Translations under genes and position numbers: made by a program
Shown here: positions 1-7,355 of the stretch, in pieces
Layout of the letters: each line of letters opens with the position of its first letter
How positions within the stretch are numbered: position 1 is the first letter of the stretch
IMG/VR virus record: IMGVR_UViG_3300046514_000653
Coordinates: 1 to 64,000 of that record
Origin: a virus
Direction: 5' to 3' (one strand)
Length of the DNA: 64,000 nt
The notes under the pieces: generated by a model
The model's database searches: none
What the model was told of the DNA's origin: nothing
What the model saw: only the letters and a program-made list of their open reading frames with translations

Positions 1-12
1 GAGGTGGATAGA

Positions 13-59
13 TGACGTGACGATCGTAGCGAATTGTACGTCAGCGAATATTTATTTTT
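13..59 (+). terminator. weak terminator-like inverted repeat at left edge
   Basis: TGACGT at 13-18 can pair with ACGTCA at 38-43, and a T-rich run follows at about 50-59. It could end a transcript entering from outside the window. The stem is only 6 bp and the loop 19 nt, so this is a weak call. Nothing else is recognisable in the first 110 bases except a repeat of the string ACATACAC that also occurs near other promoters here. Confidence 0.2.
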
Positions 60-112
60 GCCGTGATTACATAGACATACACATACACCAGAGACTAGTG
101 GCAAATGAGGAG

Positions 113-142
113 TTGAACGTATAACAGAGACAGGGTTAGACT
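113..142 (+). promoter_or_regulatory. promoter candidate for the left operon
   Basis: TTGAAC at 113-118 and TAGACT at 137-142 are separated by 18 bp. Transcription would begin near 149-150, only a few bases before the GTG at 156, in line with the leaderless or near-leaderless promoters seen elsewhere in this window. Confidence 0.45.
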
Positions 143-155
143 ATAGCTGCCCCAC

Positions 156-431
156 GTGTTATACGCGTGGGAGACTTACAGCCTGCGAGACAGGCAGAAA
201 GCAAAGGCAATGCAAACACAACAGACACTGATTGGGATACAGGATCGGTATATTCAATCGGTCCTCAGAGCAAAGGAGCGTACGCGCGCCATGGTACGTG
301 GGAAAGCACGCGCTAGTATGGTCCGTTCACTGGCGTCGCTTGGCTTCACGTTCAATCAGATTCAATACGCAATTGACGATGCACGAGACATCGCAACGCT
401 AGAGATGATCGCACGCAAGGCAGGTAACTAA
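156..431 (+). CDS. small hypothetical phage protein, 91 aa
   Basis: I do not recognise this protein. It is basic in its first half (several RDRQKAK-type stretches) and appears helical throughout, with a C-terminal amphipathic segment around residues 52-90 (SLASLGFTFNQIQYAIDDA). The GTG at 156 sits just downstream of a promoter and has no Shine-Dalgarno (SD) sequence; an ATG at 210 has an AAAGG five bases upstream and is an alternative start giving 73 aa. It is the first gene of a tight plus-strand operon that runs to 6578. Confidence 0.55.
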   Translation: MLYAWETYSLRDRQKAKAMQTQQTLIGIQDRYIQSVLRAKERTRAMVRGKARASMVRSLASLGFTFNQIQYAIDDARDIATLEMIARKAGN

Positions 432-434
432 CCC

Positions 435-638
435 ATGATCCAACTGAAGCTAGCTCGACAGTTCGGCATGCTGACAGTCAGCCTGTTGTACAACGGCCAC
501 TGTGCAGTCAAGGTGAGTATGAGAGTACTGCCGTTCAAGACAACTCAACGGATAAGCTCGGATCGCGCGGACCGCGTGCAAAGGGCCATGGATCGGGTGA
601 TGTGGAATGAGCAACAGTTCAACGGAGGTGGCAGATAA
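435..638 (+). CDS. small hypothetical protein, 67 aa
   Basis: A short basic protein with no recognisable domain. The N-terminal half looks like beta strands (QLKLARQFGMLTVSLLYNG) and the C-terminal half is arginine-rich. It starts three bases after the previous stop, and its stop overlaps the next ATG at 638, so it is probably translationally coupled to both neighbours. Confidence 0.55.
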   Translation: MIQLKLARQFGMLTVSLLYNGHCAVKVSMRVLPFKTTQRISSDRADRVQRAMDRVMWNEQQFNGGGR

Positions 639-2128
639 TGACCACTCTACAAAACAGAATCATCGCGCGGATTGACCAGCATGGAGTTGCAGTACTGGCC
701 ACAAAACAGAATCCGCAGGCATACCGGACCGCGCGCGCGTTGATGAAACACGGTTATACGTACTACGGGACAGGGCAGCATGTGGCCATTGGTACGACTG
801 CCGTAGTCTGTGAGATGGCTGTCACGTGGGCAAACAATCGGCACGAGGTTAGTCGATTCAATGCTAAGAATCCGGAAGTGCCATTGGTAGTCAATCCACC
901 CCACTATAAAGACTTCCCAGGGATTGAGATTCCCGACTTTCTACGTGGGGACGCATGGACTGATCAATCGTGGAAAAATGACGCATGCGCGCATAGTGAG
1001 ATGAGTCTAGAGATTCAATCTCCCTCTGTGGTCGACCAGCTAGACCCGGTATTGACGGTGTGGGTCGAATACGAAAAACCAGAGGACAGAGAGATGACGA
1101 ATCGGTTTGTTGTCGGGTATGCACCGAACCGGGACAGAGACAGCATGGACCATACCCTATACATCGGGGATGATCCGGAGCTAGCCAAACGCGCGGTAGA
1201 TGAATTCCTGGTGCTGTATCGCGCCAAGTGTCCCGTCTGTCATTGCTGTATGTCAATCCGGAATCCGGGGACGTGTCAAGACTGCGATTACATAAAACCT
1301 AAAACGGATCGGGACAAACAAGCGGTCCTGTATTGTACAGGGCAATGGGTGGTAGTGCCATTGGATCATGTGCTAGATGATCGGCGGAATAATGCGGCAG
1401 TCGAGACCGCTCAACATCACAGCAGTGGACTCCGCGCGTTTAAGTGCCAATTGTGCATAGACGGAATTGAACACCCGAACGAAGCGGATATGCAGGAGGA
1501 AGCAAGGAAGGATAAGGCAGCATATCAGGCAGAGGTGTTTACAGTCGATCCGGATCAGTTCGGCGAATCTGAATGGGAAGAGATGTTTAACGCGTGCGAG
1601 TTGATACCGCCGAATGAGGACAAGACGCCAGCGGAGCAAAAACACAGAGCAAAGGCGTTTACCGCCACGAGGGAGGACATCCAGCAAGCGATAGCGAGTT
1701 GTGAGAGCAAAGCCGAACGTGTAAGGGCAGGCGAGTTAGGCAAGACTGACGAAGGGGAAGGAGTTGATATAGACGATTGGGCAAATGATCTAGAGACCGC
1801 TGCTGCTGTCCTCCGTGAACTGATCGGCGAAATTAGACCACTCGATCCTGGTTTCATGCGACCAGTAGACAGCCAGAACACAAAGCACATGGAATTGATT
1901 CGTGATCTGTGGTGGTTTATCGAAAACGTTTCAGAGACGACGCCAGATAGAACGGATCGGTTTTTCGCCTTGCGTGAACGCGTGAGAGGTATGTCTCAAG
2001 ATCTGGTCTCCTGCCCCAAATGCGGTAAACAGATAGCACGCAAGGATGCTGTAACGGATCAGGGGACAGGGGAAGAGACAGGCCGAACGTTCACCTATTG
2101 TTCAGAGTTTTGTAAGGAGACTCATTAA
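638..2128 (+). CDS. large cysteine-rich hypothetical protein, 496 aa
   Basis: No known family is recognised. Several metal-binding clusters are visible: a CPVCHCC...CQDC cluster near residues 197-216, a CQLC near residue 271, and a C-terminal CPKCGK...YCSEFC pair (about residues 462-492) that resembles a TRASH or YHS-type zinc ribbon. The region between them (about residues 285-440) is acidic and helical. This is the longest gene of the left operon and it overlaps the previous gene by one base. A nucleic-acid or protein-binding role is likely from the zinc sites, but that is inference. Confidence 0.7.
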   Translation: MTTLQNRIIARIDQHGVAVLATKQNPQAYRTARALMKHGYTYYGTGQHVAIGTTAVVCEMAVTWANNRHEVSRFNAKNPEVPLVVNPPHYKDFPGIEIPDFLRGDAWTDQSWKNDACAHSEMSLEIQSPSVVDQLDPVLTVWVEYEKPEDREMTNRFVVGYAPNRDRDSMDHTLYIGDDPELAKRAVDEFLVLYRAKCPVCHCCMSIRNPGTCQDCDYIKPKTDRDKQAVLYCTGQWVVVPLDHVLDDRRNNAAVETAQHHSSGLRAFKCQLCIDGIEHPNEADMQEEARKDKAAYQAEVFTVDPDQFGESEWEEMFNACELIPPNEDKTPAEQKHRAKAFTATREDIQQAIASCESKAERVRAGELGKTDEGEGVDIDDWANDLETAAAVLRELIGEIRPLDPGFMRPVDSQNTKHMELIRDLWWFIENVSETTPDRTDRFFALRERVRGMSQDLVSCPKCGKQIARKDAVTDQGTGEETGRTFTYCSEFCKETH

Positions 2129-2129
2129 C

Positions 2130-3347
2130 ATGAAACATGTGTACAGCGACAACAAAGAGATAGCCCACCTCTGGTTTCACGAAGCGCAAGGTAACGCGCG
2201 GAATCCCCAGGGGAACTTTTACTACCAGGGAGACACGATCTATAGCTATGGGTCACACTTCCCTATCGCGCGTCTCTGCCAGAATCGCAAGGGTGAAAAG
2301 GCGGTATTGTTCACGACTAGGAAGTATAGGAACACTACCGCCAAGCACATCGGGATTGTGTGGTCTGCTATTCGGAGGTGGGATAAAGACTTCGTTACAG
2401 GGGACGGTCCCTATGATCGTGGTACGTGGGTCGACGCAGGCAGGAAGATATTCTCTGTCTATAACCCTGCCTTGCGTTTCGAGTCCACTAACAAACAATG
2501 GCGCAAGGAAGATTTAGACAAGACTATGAGAGGGTGGAATGGCCGAATCAAGGATGCGCTAGACAATGTCATCACCCCACGCATCAGGAAGGAGACTAAA
2601 GCACGCAACTACGCCAGCGCAGTCGAACTGATCACAGAAGGGAATGAGTTCTGTACTTTCTTCGGGATCAGGAAACGTTGGTCTCTTCCCACCTCGATGG
2701 AAGGTCTCGCAGGCGAACTACAGGAAGCCAAGAAACGCGCGGACGCCAAAGAGCAAAGACAGATAGCCAAGAATACACGAGACCGCATAGCGCGCGGTCA
2801 TACGTTACGGCAGGAGTATGCACGCGCGTTACCGATGTGGCTCGATGGAAAGATTCCGAAACTACCACCTAATCCGGATGTTGAACTGACAGCCTATCTG
2901 CGGATTGTCCCGAAGATTGCTTATGAGACGTTCACGGCAGAGACTGAGCGAGAGGTGGAAACGTCGCAAGGCGCAAGGTTCCCGCTGTCGCATGCCGTAC
3001 GCGCGTTGAGACTGATCCGCGGATTGCAACAATCAGCTGAACGCAGGCTACTCAATGAATCTCGTGAATCTGCCTTTGCCGATCCGTTGTTTGTGCGCAA
3101 CGGCCACTCGATCAAACTAGGCTATTACCAGATTGATCGGATCGAGTCAGACGGGACGATTAAGGCAGGCTGTCATGTGGTGAGTGGGGCGGAGTTTGAA
3201 CGATTCGCCCTAGTGGTCAAAGAATACATGCGGTCTCTGCCGCCTGCTGAATCTGCCGCCGATCCGGAATTTTGTGAATGTGGCCGTAATCCTCAAGACT
3301 GCACAACGTTTGAAGATTCTGAAGCCGAACACGGAGACAGGAGCTAG
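2130..3347 (+). CDS. uncharacterised phage protein with YSYGSHFPIA motif, 405 aa
   Basis: The N-terminal about 90 residues contain GNFYYQG and TIYSYGSHFPIARL, a motif I recall from uncharacterised proteins of many tailed phages. The middle is charged and helical, and the C-terminus carries a small cysteine cluster (FCECGRNPQDC). It starts two bases after the previous stop. The conserved motif supports a real phage gene; the function is unknown. Confidence 0.7.
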   Translation: MKHVYSDNKEIAHLWFHEAQGNARNPQGNFYYQGDTIYSYGSHFPIARLCQNRKGEKAVLFTTRKYRNTTAKHIGIVWSAIRRWDKDFVTGDGPYDRGTWVDAGRKIFSVYNPALRFESTNKQWRKEDLDKTMRGWNGRIKDALDNVITPRIRKETKARNYASAVELITEGNEFCTFFGIRKRWSLPTSMEGLAGELQEAKKRADAKEQRQIAKNTRDRIARGHTLRQEYARALPMWLDGKIPKLPPNPDVELTAYLRIVPKIAYETFTAETEREVETSQGARFPLSHAVRALRLIRGLQQSAERRLLNESRESAFADPLFVRNGHSIKLGYYQIDRIESDGTIKAGCHVVSGAEFERFALVVKEYMRSLPPAESAADPEFCECGRNPQDCTTFEDSEAEHGDRS

Positions 3348-3349
3348 CC

Positions 3350-3883
3350 ATGTCTTACGAAATTGCTGGGGTGGTTGGGGACGTTAACCCCATTCAATAC
3401 GGAGGGTGGCTAGTAGGACTCAAAGCTACTCACGTCGACGCGATTGTAATCGAGCCGATTGATTGGGAAGAAAACGGAAAACGACAGGGAGATGGGGTGG
3501 ATTGTCTCACCTATACAGTTGCTCTGGATCGGTTCAAATTAGTTTGTGATGTCGCCGATCCAATTAACGATGCTGGCTTCCTGGTGCCTGATTCGTGGAA
3601 TAACTCGTGGCCATGGGGGCCGACTAATCATGAGTGGTGGGATGAGCCAGAATTCCACAAGAACTTCACAGAGTCCACTAACCTGCCATGGTCGGATTTT
3701 GTCGAGTCCATCTGTAGCGATGATCCAATCAAACGCGCGTGTGCGTGGCAGGAGATTGCCAGCTATTACGGCATTCAAAATCTCGATGATCAGCCGATCC
3801 GTGAGACTGAAGCGGAGTTAAAAAAGAAGTTTGCTCTGCCGTTCTATCGCGCAAGGAAACGAGGTATAAGAGTCTACCTCTAG
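3350..3883 (+). CDS. hypothetical protein, 177 aa
   Basis: This acidic protein is rich in tryptophan and aromatic residues (SWNNSWPWGPTNHEWWDE near residues 82-99) and has a basic C-terminus (FYRARKRGIRVYL). No family is recognised. It starts three bases after the preceding stop. Its own stop TAG lies inside the first arm of a structured 3' region at 3880-3960, so its mRNA end may be folded. Confidence 0.6.
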   Translation: MSYEIAGVVGDVNPIQYGGWLVGLKATHVDAIVIEPIDWEENGKRQGDGVDCLTYTVALDRFKLVCDVADPINDAGFLVPDSWNNSWPWGPTNHEWWDEPEFHKNFTESTNLPWSDFVESICSDDPIKRACAWQEIASYYGIQNLDDQPIRETEAELKKKFALPFYRARKRGIRVYL

Positions 3884-3967
3884 CCTAGGGACTGCTAGCG
3901 TTCAGCGGTCTCGACTACTTCAGTCTAGATCACTGACCGCTGGGAGACACCTAAGGCTAGTAACTAG
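3880..3967 (+). other. nested inverted repeats, possible structured RNA
   Basis: Three nested arms are visible: CTAGCCT 3880-3886 with AGGCTAG 3954-3960; CAGCGGTC 3903-3910 with GACCGCTG 3935-3942; and GACT 3913-3916 with AGTC 3922-3925. The outer arm merges into the palindrome CTAGTAACTAG at 3957-3967. There is no T-run, so a simple terminator is unlikely. It may be a processing site, an RNA element or a DNA cruciform. The rest of the 128-base gap to 4012 holds only the SD of the next gene. Confidence 0.5.
3957..3967. repeat. palindrome CTAGTAACTAG, exact
   Basis: Intergenic; its left half is shared with the outer arm of the structured region 3880-3960. Confidence 0.8.
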
Positions 3968-4011
3968 AGTTGCTGGCTAGTGAATCCAGAAAGCAAAAGG
4001 AAGATAACCAA

Positions 4012-4308
4012 ATGTCCCAGAACACAAACGGTATGACCTATCAGCAGGCGGCAAAACAAGCATTAGAGATTCAAGATGCATGTAACCTCTCTGGTATCGC
4101 ATTTTCATTCGCCCGCGCGATACAAGCGGTATGCGACGAATCGACCAGATTAGGCAAAGGCACCGATTGGAAAAACACGAATCCGATTGTAACTCTGCAT
4201 TTGCTCAAGATGGCAGAGTTGAACGGATGCGGAAGTACACTCCATTCCAGCTATGATCAGGCGGAAACGGAATGCAGGCAGATTGCAGAATCGGCAGAGG
4301 TGGTCTAG
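4012..4308 (+). CDS. conserved small phage protein, 98 aa
   Basis: The protein contains the string LEIQDACNLSGIAFSFAR followed by GKGTDWKNTNP; I recall similar small proteins of unknown function from other phages. It is helical and has two cysteines in the N-terminal half. The ATG at 4012 is preferred over an upstream TTG at 3970 because an AAAGGA lies about 9 bases upstream of it. Confidence 0.65.
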   Translation: MSQNTNGMTYQQAAKQALEIQDACNLSGIAFSFARAIQAVCDESTRLGKGTDWKNTNPIVTLHLLKMAELNGCGSTLHSSYDQAETECRQIAESAEVV

Positions 4309-4310
4309 TG

Positions 4311-4715
4311 ATGACGAAGCAAGAACGGTTTTTTTATGACCAAGCTGGTTACAGCTATGACCCTAAGACGGAGACAGAAAAAACCGGCCGTGAACGTGGA
4401 GCAAAGCATTTAGCCCAAGCGGAGACATACGCGCGGGAACAAGGATGGTACTTTCAATGGGAGCATGAGCAAGAGAGACCGGAAAACGTACTTGGGAAAC
4501 GTTGCACGAAGCGCAAATGCAATGATCCCAAGTGTCCTAACGTTCACTATGGCGCTAACTCCGAGTGGCTATGCTGCATCTTGTTCGATGAACCAGAGGG
4601 AAAGGTACTTAGCTCCCTCGGGATGATAGAAGAGCCAAGTCGAGAGTATCGGCGCGTAGTCGAAGCGGAGTTAGCTTGGGAAGCTATGCCAAATGAAACG
4701 GAGGTGAAAGCATGA
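4311..4715 (+). CDS. conserved phage protein, GYSYDPKTET family, 134 aa
   Basis: The N-terminal motif FYDQAGYSYDPKTET and the later segments EQGWYFQWEHEQE and VVEAELAWEAM match a family I recall from many phages and prophages, with no known function. A basic cysteine insert (CTKRKCNDPKCPNVH) may bind zinc. The ATG at 4311 follows the previous stop by two bases, and the gene ends in an ATGA overlap with the next gene. Tryptophan-rich and acidic overall. Confidence 0.7.
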   Translation: MTKQERFFYDQAGYSYDPKTETEKTGRERGAKHLAQAETYAREQGWYFQWEHEQERPENVLGKRCTKRKCNDPKCPNVHYGANSEWLCCILFDEPEGKVLSSLGMIEEPSREYRRVVEAELAWEAMPNETEVKA

Positions 4716-5383
4716 GTCTCACTCTCAAAGCAATGGAGTCACGCGCGGTCTCCGCCAAATCTGAGATTTTCAACTTTCGCATGGATGGACGCAAAAACTT
4801 TCTCACATGGCACGCGTTCCAACAGGCTGAAATACGCGTGTATGAGGAACAAACCGAACGATACCGCGCGATCGAAGCTAAGACTAAGGACGTGCGACGC
4901 AAGAAACGCGCGCAAAAGGGGTTAGATACCTGCATACGCGCGATAGCTGGAATCATTCGGGACATCCGGTATAACCAGGAAATACGCGCGAAACGCAAGG
5001 AAGATAGAGACGCATGGCAGGCGGAGGGTTGGAGACCGTTGAATGTAATTGACTCTGGTACATTCTCAACACAGCCATGGCCGCTAGAATACGCTGCTAG
5101 CCATGCCAGAAGAGAGCAAGAGACGCTGAAAGCACTAGGGTATGAATCAAGACAGGAATGCCCAGATTATCAAGCGCATCGTATCTATGATTCTTATTGG
5201 GGTACTACCTACAATCAGCCAAGCGGCCATGTGGTCATTCTAGTTAAGGTCGGGACGGAGCTAGAACTAGAATTGGCCAAACGCGCGTACAAACAACAGC
5301 AGGCGGAGTACTGGAAAGCTTTGCACGAAAAGTATAAATGGGATCTGCCGATTCCAGAGACCAGATTAAGAGATTGGAAGTAA
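4712..5383 (+). CDS. hypothetical coiled-coil protein, 223 aa
   Basis: Residues about 35-110 are highly charged and helical with arginine and lysine runs (RRKKRAQK), probably a coiled coil. A second helical stretch at about 185-210 (LELELAKRAYKQQQAEY) follows a short segment that looks like beta structure (GHVVILVKVG). No family is recognised. It overlaps the upstream gene by four bases (ATGA). Confidence 0.6.
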   Translation: MSLTLKAMESRAVSAKSEIFNFRMDGRKNFLTWHAFQQAEIRVYEEQTERYRAIEAKTKDVRRKKRAQKGLDTCIRAIAGIIRDIRYNQEIRAKRKEDRDAWQAEGWRPLNVIDSGTFSTQPWPLEYAASHARREQETLKALGYESRQECPDYQAHRIYDSYWGTTYNQPSGHVVILVKVGTELELELAKRAYKQQQAEYWKALHEKYKWDLPIPETRLRDWK

Positions 5384-5390
5384 ACAGACC

Positions 5391-5696
5391 ATGAAGCGCA
5401 AACACTTTCTCCAGCTAGCCCATGCAATCCGCCGAATGTTCTCCGATCCGAATGAGGTAAAGTTCACCTCGATGCAACGTACGGCTATCGTCGACAACCT
5501 AGGGTACTTCGCACGCCAGATAACCCCAACATTCGACCAAGTACTTTTTCAGTTCGTTATCGACCATGGAAGAGAGATGAGCGACAACGAACGAGTCAAG
5601 GCAGGGATACCGCCAGCGGGTCGGGACATCAAAGTGCCGATCTATTGCGACTACTGCCAAACAAATCACGTAAGAGACGACAGACACAAAAAGTAG
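5391..5696 (+). CDS. small hypothetical phage protein, 101 aa
   Basis: It begins MKRKHFLQLAHAIR, a start I recall from small phage proteins of unknown function, and ends with a CDYC pair that could be half of a zinc site. Mostly helical. The start at 5391 follows the previous stop by seven bases. Confidence 0.6.
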   Translation: MKRKHFLQLAHAIRRMFSDPNEVKFTSMQRTAIVDNLGYFARQITPTFDQVLFQFVIDHGREMSDNERVKAGIPPAGRDIKVPIYCDYCQTNHVRDDRHKK

Positions 5697-5711
5697 AGAG
5701 GACACAAGCAA

Positions 5712-6464
5712 ATGAAACGCGATCCAGTTTTAGCAGTTCGTAACTTTGCACGCGGTAGCAAGTACTTTCATAACCGGGTGCCTTTGACAGTGAGAGTGGA
5801 AGGAGGGCTAGAGTACATCAGAGGTAATGATAAACCCTACTTTACTCTCACTCTTGACATCCACCGAAAAGGTTTTCCCAATCAGTGTCAATCAGGCGGA
5901 TGTGATCACGAGACCATTTTGAAGTACTGGCCTAAGTTCAAGGACCTAGCTATCCTGCATTTAAGCGACATCGAAGGTCGACCAATGCACGGAGCTGCAA
6001 ACGCATGGTTTGACCTAGCTGGCTGTTTACCGGATAACGCAGGTCAGCAATTCCATGTCGGGAATTCCCAAAGACACTTTCCTAAGCCTGCCAACGCTCC
6101 ACGCAAGCATGCGTATGACGACACGGACTATCGGGTGCCGACTCCAGAGGAGTGTTTACAACTATTCGCCAATCACGTTAGGGTACCCCTTGGTATCGCG
6201 CGTCTAGTTCGGCAATTCGTAATCGAGAAAGCTTTGGCAGGCATTGAGGACCGAAAAGCATTAGAGCGGTCCGGATTCGCCTGTCTTGGAATTCATAGCC
6301 CTATGCCCCCATACGATTGGGCAAACGCGCGTACCTGGTTCAATGCATGGATCGAGTCTCAAAGCTTCAGATGGTTGCAGGAAGCAAATGCATGTATCGC
6401 GAAACACAACCTCCGGGTGTTCGGCGACACTTGGCCACCCGAAGTTAAAACAGAGGTGGCCTAA
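5712..6464 (+). CDS. conserved phage hypothetical protein, 250 aa
   Basis: Signature strings are GGCDHETILKYWPKF, LHLSDIEGRPMHGAANAW, GNSQRHF and TPEECLQLFANHVRV. I recall this arrangement from a widespread uncharacterised family in phages and bacterial genomes (the heart is LSDxxGxPMHxxxNxW). The cysteine and histidines near residues 60-100 could bind metal. It is preceded by AGAGAGGACACA, a plausible SD. No function is known to me. Confidence 0.7.
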   Translation: MKRDPVLAVRNFARGSKYFHNRVPLTVRVEGGLEYIRGNDKPYFTLTLDIHRKGFPNQCQSGGCDHETILKYWPKFKDLAILHLSDIEGRPMHGAANAWFDLAGCLPDNAGQQFHVGNSQRHFPKPANAPRKHAYDDTDYRVPTPEECLQLFANHVRVPLGIARLVRQFVIEKALAGIEDRKALERSGFACLGIHSPMPPYDWANARTWFNAWIESQSFRWLQEANACIAKHNLRVFGDTWPPEVKTEVA

Positions 6465-6578
6465 GTGTACAAACGGATTACTAAAACAGCATGGACGCGC
6501 GCAGGCGGATTGTCTAACCCTAAGCTTTTCAGGCTGTATAAGAATGGGAGGTGGCAGTACTACGAATTCGCGACCTAG
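6465..6578 (+). CDS. very small phage protein, 37 aa
   Basis: A GTG start directly follows the previous TAA with a GAGGTGG SD upstream. The product begins VYKRITKTAWTRAGGLSNP and ends RWQYYEFAT. Short proteins with a start of this kind (YKRITK.AW...GG.SNP.L) recur in phages as I remember them, which is the main reason for calling a frame this short. It is the last gene before the terminator at 6634. Confidence 0.55.
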   Translation: MYKRITKTAWTRAGGLSNPKLFRLYKNGRWQYYEFAT

Positions 6579-6633
6579 GAGCTAGTCTCCTGCAATGAGC
6601 GTTTGAAACAACGGCAGCTAGACTGCCAGATTC

Positions 6634-6689
6634 AAAAACGCCAGAGAGTCAATCGGGACATCGGTCCTGGTTTCCTCTCTGGCGTTTTT
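6634..6689 (+). terminator. long bidirectional intrinsic terminator
   Basis: AAAAACGCCAGAGAG (6634-6648) is perfectly complementary to CTCTCTGGCGTTTTT (6675-6689). The 15-bp stem has A and T runs on its outer ends, so it can stop transcription from either side. It closes the left plus-strand operon. A smaller hairpin GGCAG/CTGCC lies just upstream at 6613-6627. Confidence 0.85.
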
Positions 6690-6707
6690 GCGTTTGGACA
6701 CAAGGAA

Positions 6708-6730
6708 GGAGCGGAAGGAGCGGAAGGAGC
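6708..6730 (+). repeat. short tandem repeat, 9-bp unit
   Basis: GGAGCGGAA is present twice in tandem (6708-6716, 6717-6725) followed by a partial third copy GGAGC. It lies between the terminator and the motif palindrome at 6756. Function unknown. Confidence 0.6.
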
Positions 6731-6739
6731 TAGACGGAG

Positions 6740-6931
6740 CTAGGACAGCACAGGGCTAGTTACTAGCTGGTCGCTGGCGTCGCACAACTCGCAGGCCAAA
6801 ACCAACGCGTCTAGCGCGCGGGAATAGCAGGCTAGGAGGTCTCTGTACTTGTCCTCTTCCCATGTGGGGAATTCGGCAAGGCAGTCCGACCAGAAAGCCA
6901 GAGAGGATAGACAGTGTTGAATCAGGGGCAT
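6740..6931 (-). CDS. possible small minus-strand protein, 63 aa
   Basis: The frame from an ATG at 6931 encodes a helical product (LSSLAFWSDCLAEFPTWEED ... ALDALVLACELCDA) that looks protein-like, and an AGGGAGA sits a few bases upstream on the minus strand. The palindrome CTAGTTACTAG lies inside it and encodes LVTS. No family is recognised and the gene would be isolated, so confidence is limited. Confidence 0.35.
   Translation of the reverse strand: MPLIQHCLSSLAFWSDCLAEFPTWEEDKYRDLLACYSRALDALVLACELCDASDQLVTSPVLS
6756..6766. repeat. palindrome CTAGTTACTAG, exact
   Basis: Just after the tandem repeat; flanks extend the symmetry to GCTAGTTACTAGC. Confidence 0.8.
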
Positions 6932-7091
6932 AAGTCTCCCTATCGGCAAGGCAGGAGGAAGTCTTTAGGGTGGTCAAAGGGATGATTCCTATGGGGGTAC
7001 ACTCGATTCCGCGCGGTCCGGAAGATAGCCAGCATGGGGCAGGCTGTCGACGCGTCCTAGCGCGTTTTGAAAATCGGCCTGCCATCCAGCT

Positions 7092-7169
7092 AGTACTTTG
7101 GACTAAGCCAGTACTTTGGGCTGAAAAGTACTCCAGATTAGGAAAGTGGTTTGTAAAAGCACTTTGGAC
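7092..7169 (+). repeat. iterated AGTACTTTGG repeats
   Basis: AGTACTTTGG occurs at 7092-7101 and 7110-7119, a shortened AGTACT at 7127-7132 and GCACTTTGGAC at 7159-7169. Spacing is about 17-18 bp for the first three, roughly 1.6-1.7 helical turns, and an A-rich, purine-rich stretch follows to about 7230. Iteron-like repeats of this kind can be replication or control sites. From 6932 to 7347 I see no convincing gene; a plus-strand frame at 6970-7248 simply reads through the repeats. Confidence 0.45.
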
Positions 7170-7336
7170 AATAAAGCGAAGGAAAAGCGAAATTGACGTG
7201 AAGAAAAGGCGAAACCGAGAAAATTCAGCAAAAGTTCGGGTGAGTTGATCTTTCCTGGTGCCTGGATTCTGTCAGAAATGAAAACGGGAAAAGGGACAGG
7301 TCAAGGTCTGATTTGAAGGAGGGTCGGGGAGAGAAG

Positions 7337-7355
7337 TTGGCTAGTTACTAGCCAA
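7337..7355. repeat. extended 19-bp palindrome over methylase stop
   Basis: TTGGCTAGTTACTAGCCAA is perfect around a central T; core at 7341-7351. The methylase TAG is within it. Confidence 0.85.

Noticed and set aside
6756-7085. 109-codon minus-strand frame in the sparse region
   Set aside because: Arginine/proline-rich, overlaps a better minus-strand candidate and lacks an SD.
6970-7248. plus-strand frame of 92 codons through the iterated repeats
   Set aside because: Protein simply translates the direct repeats and has no convincing SD.
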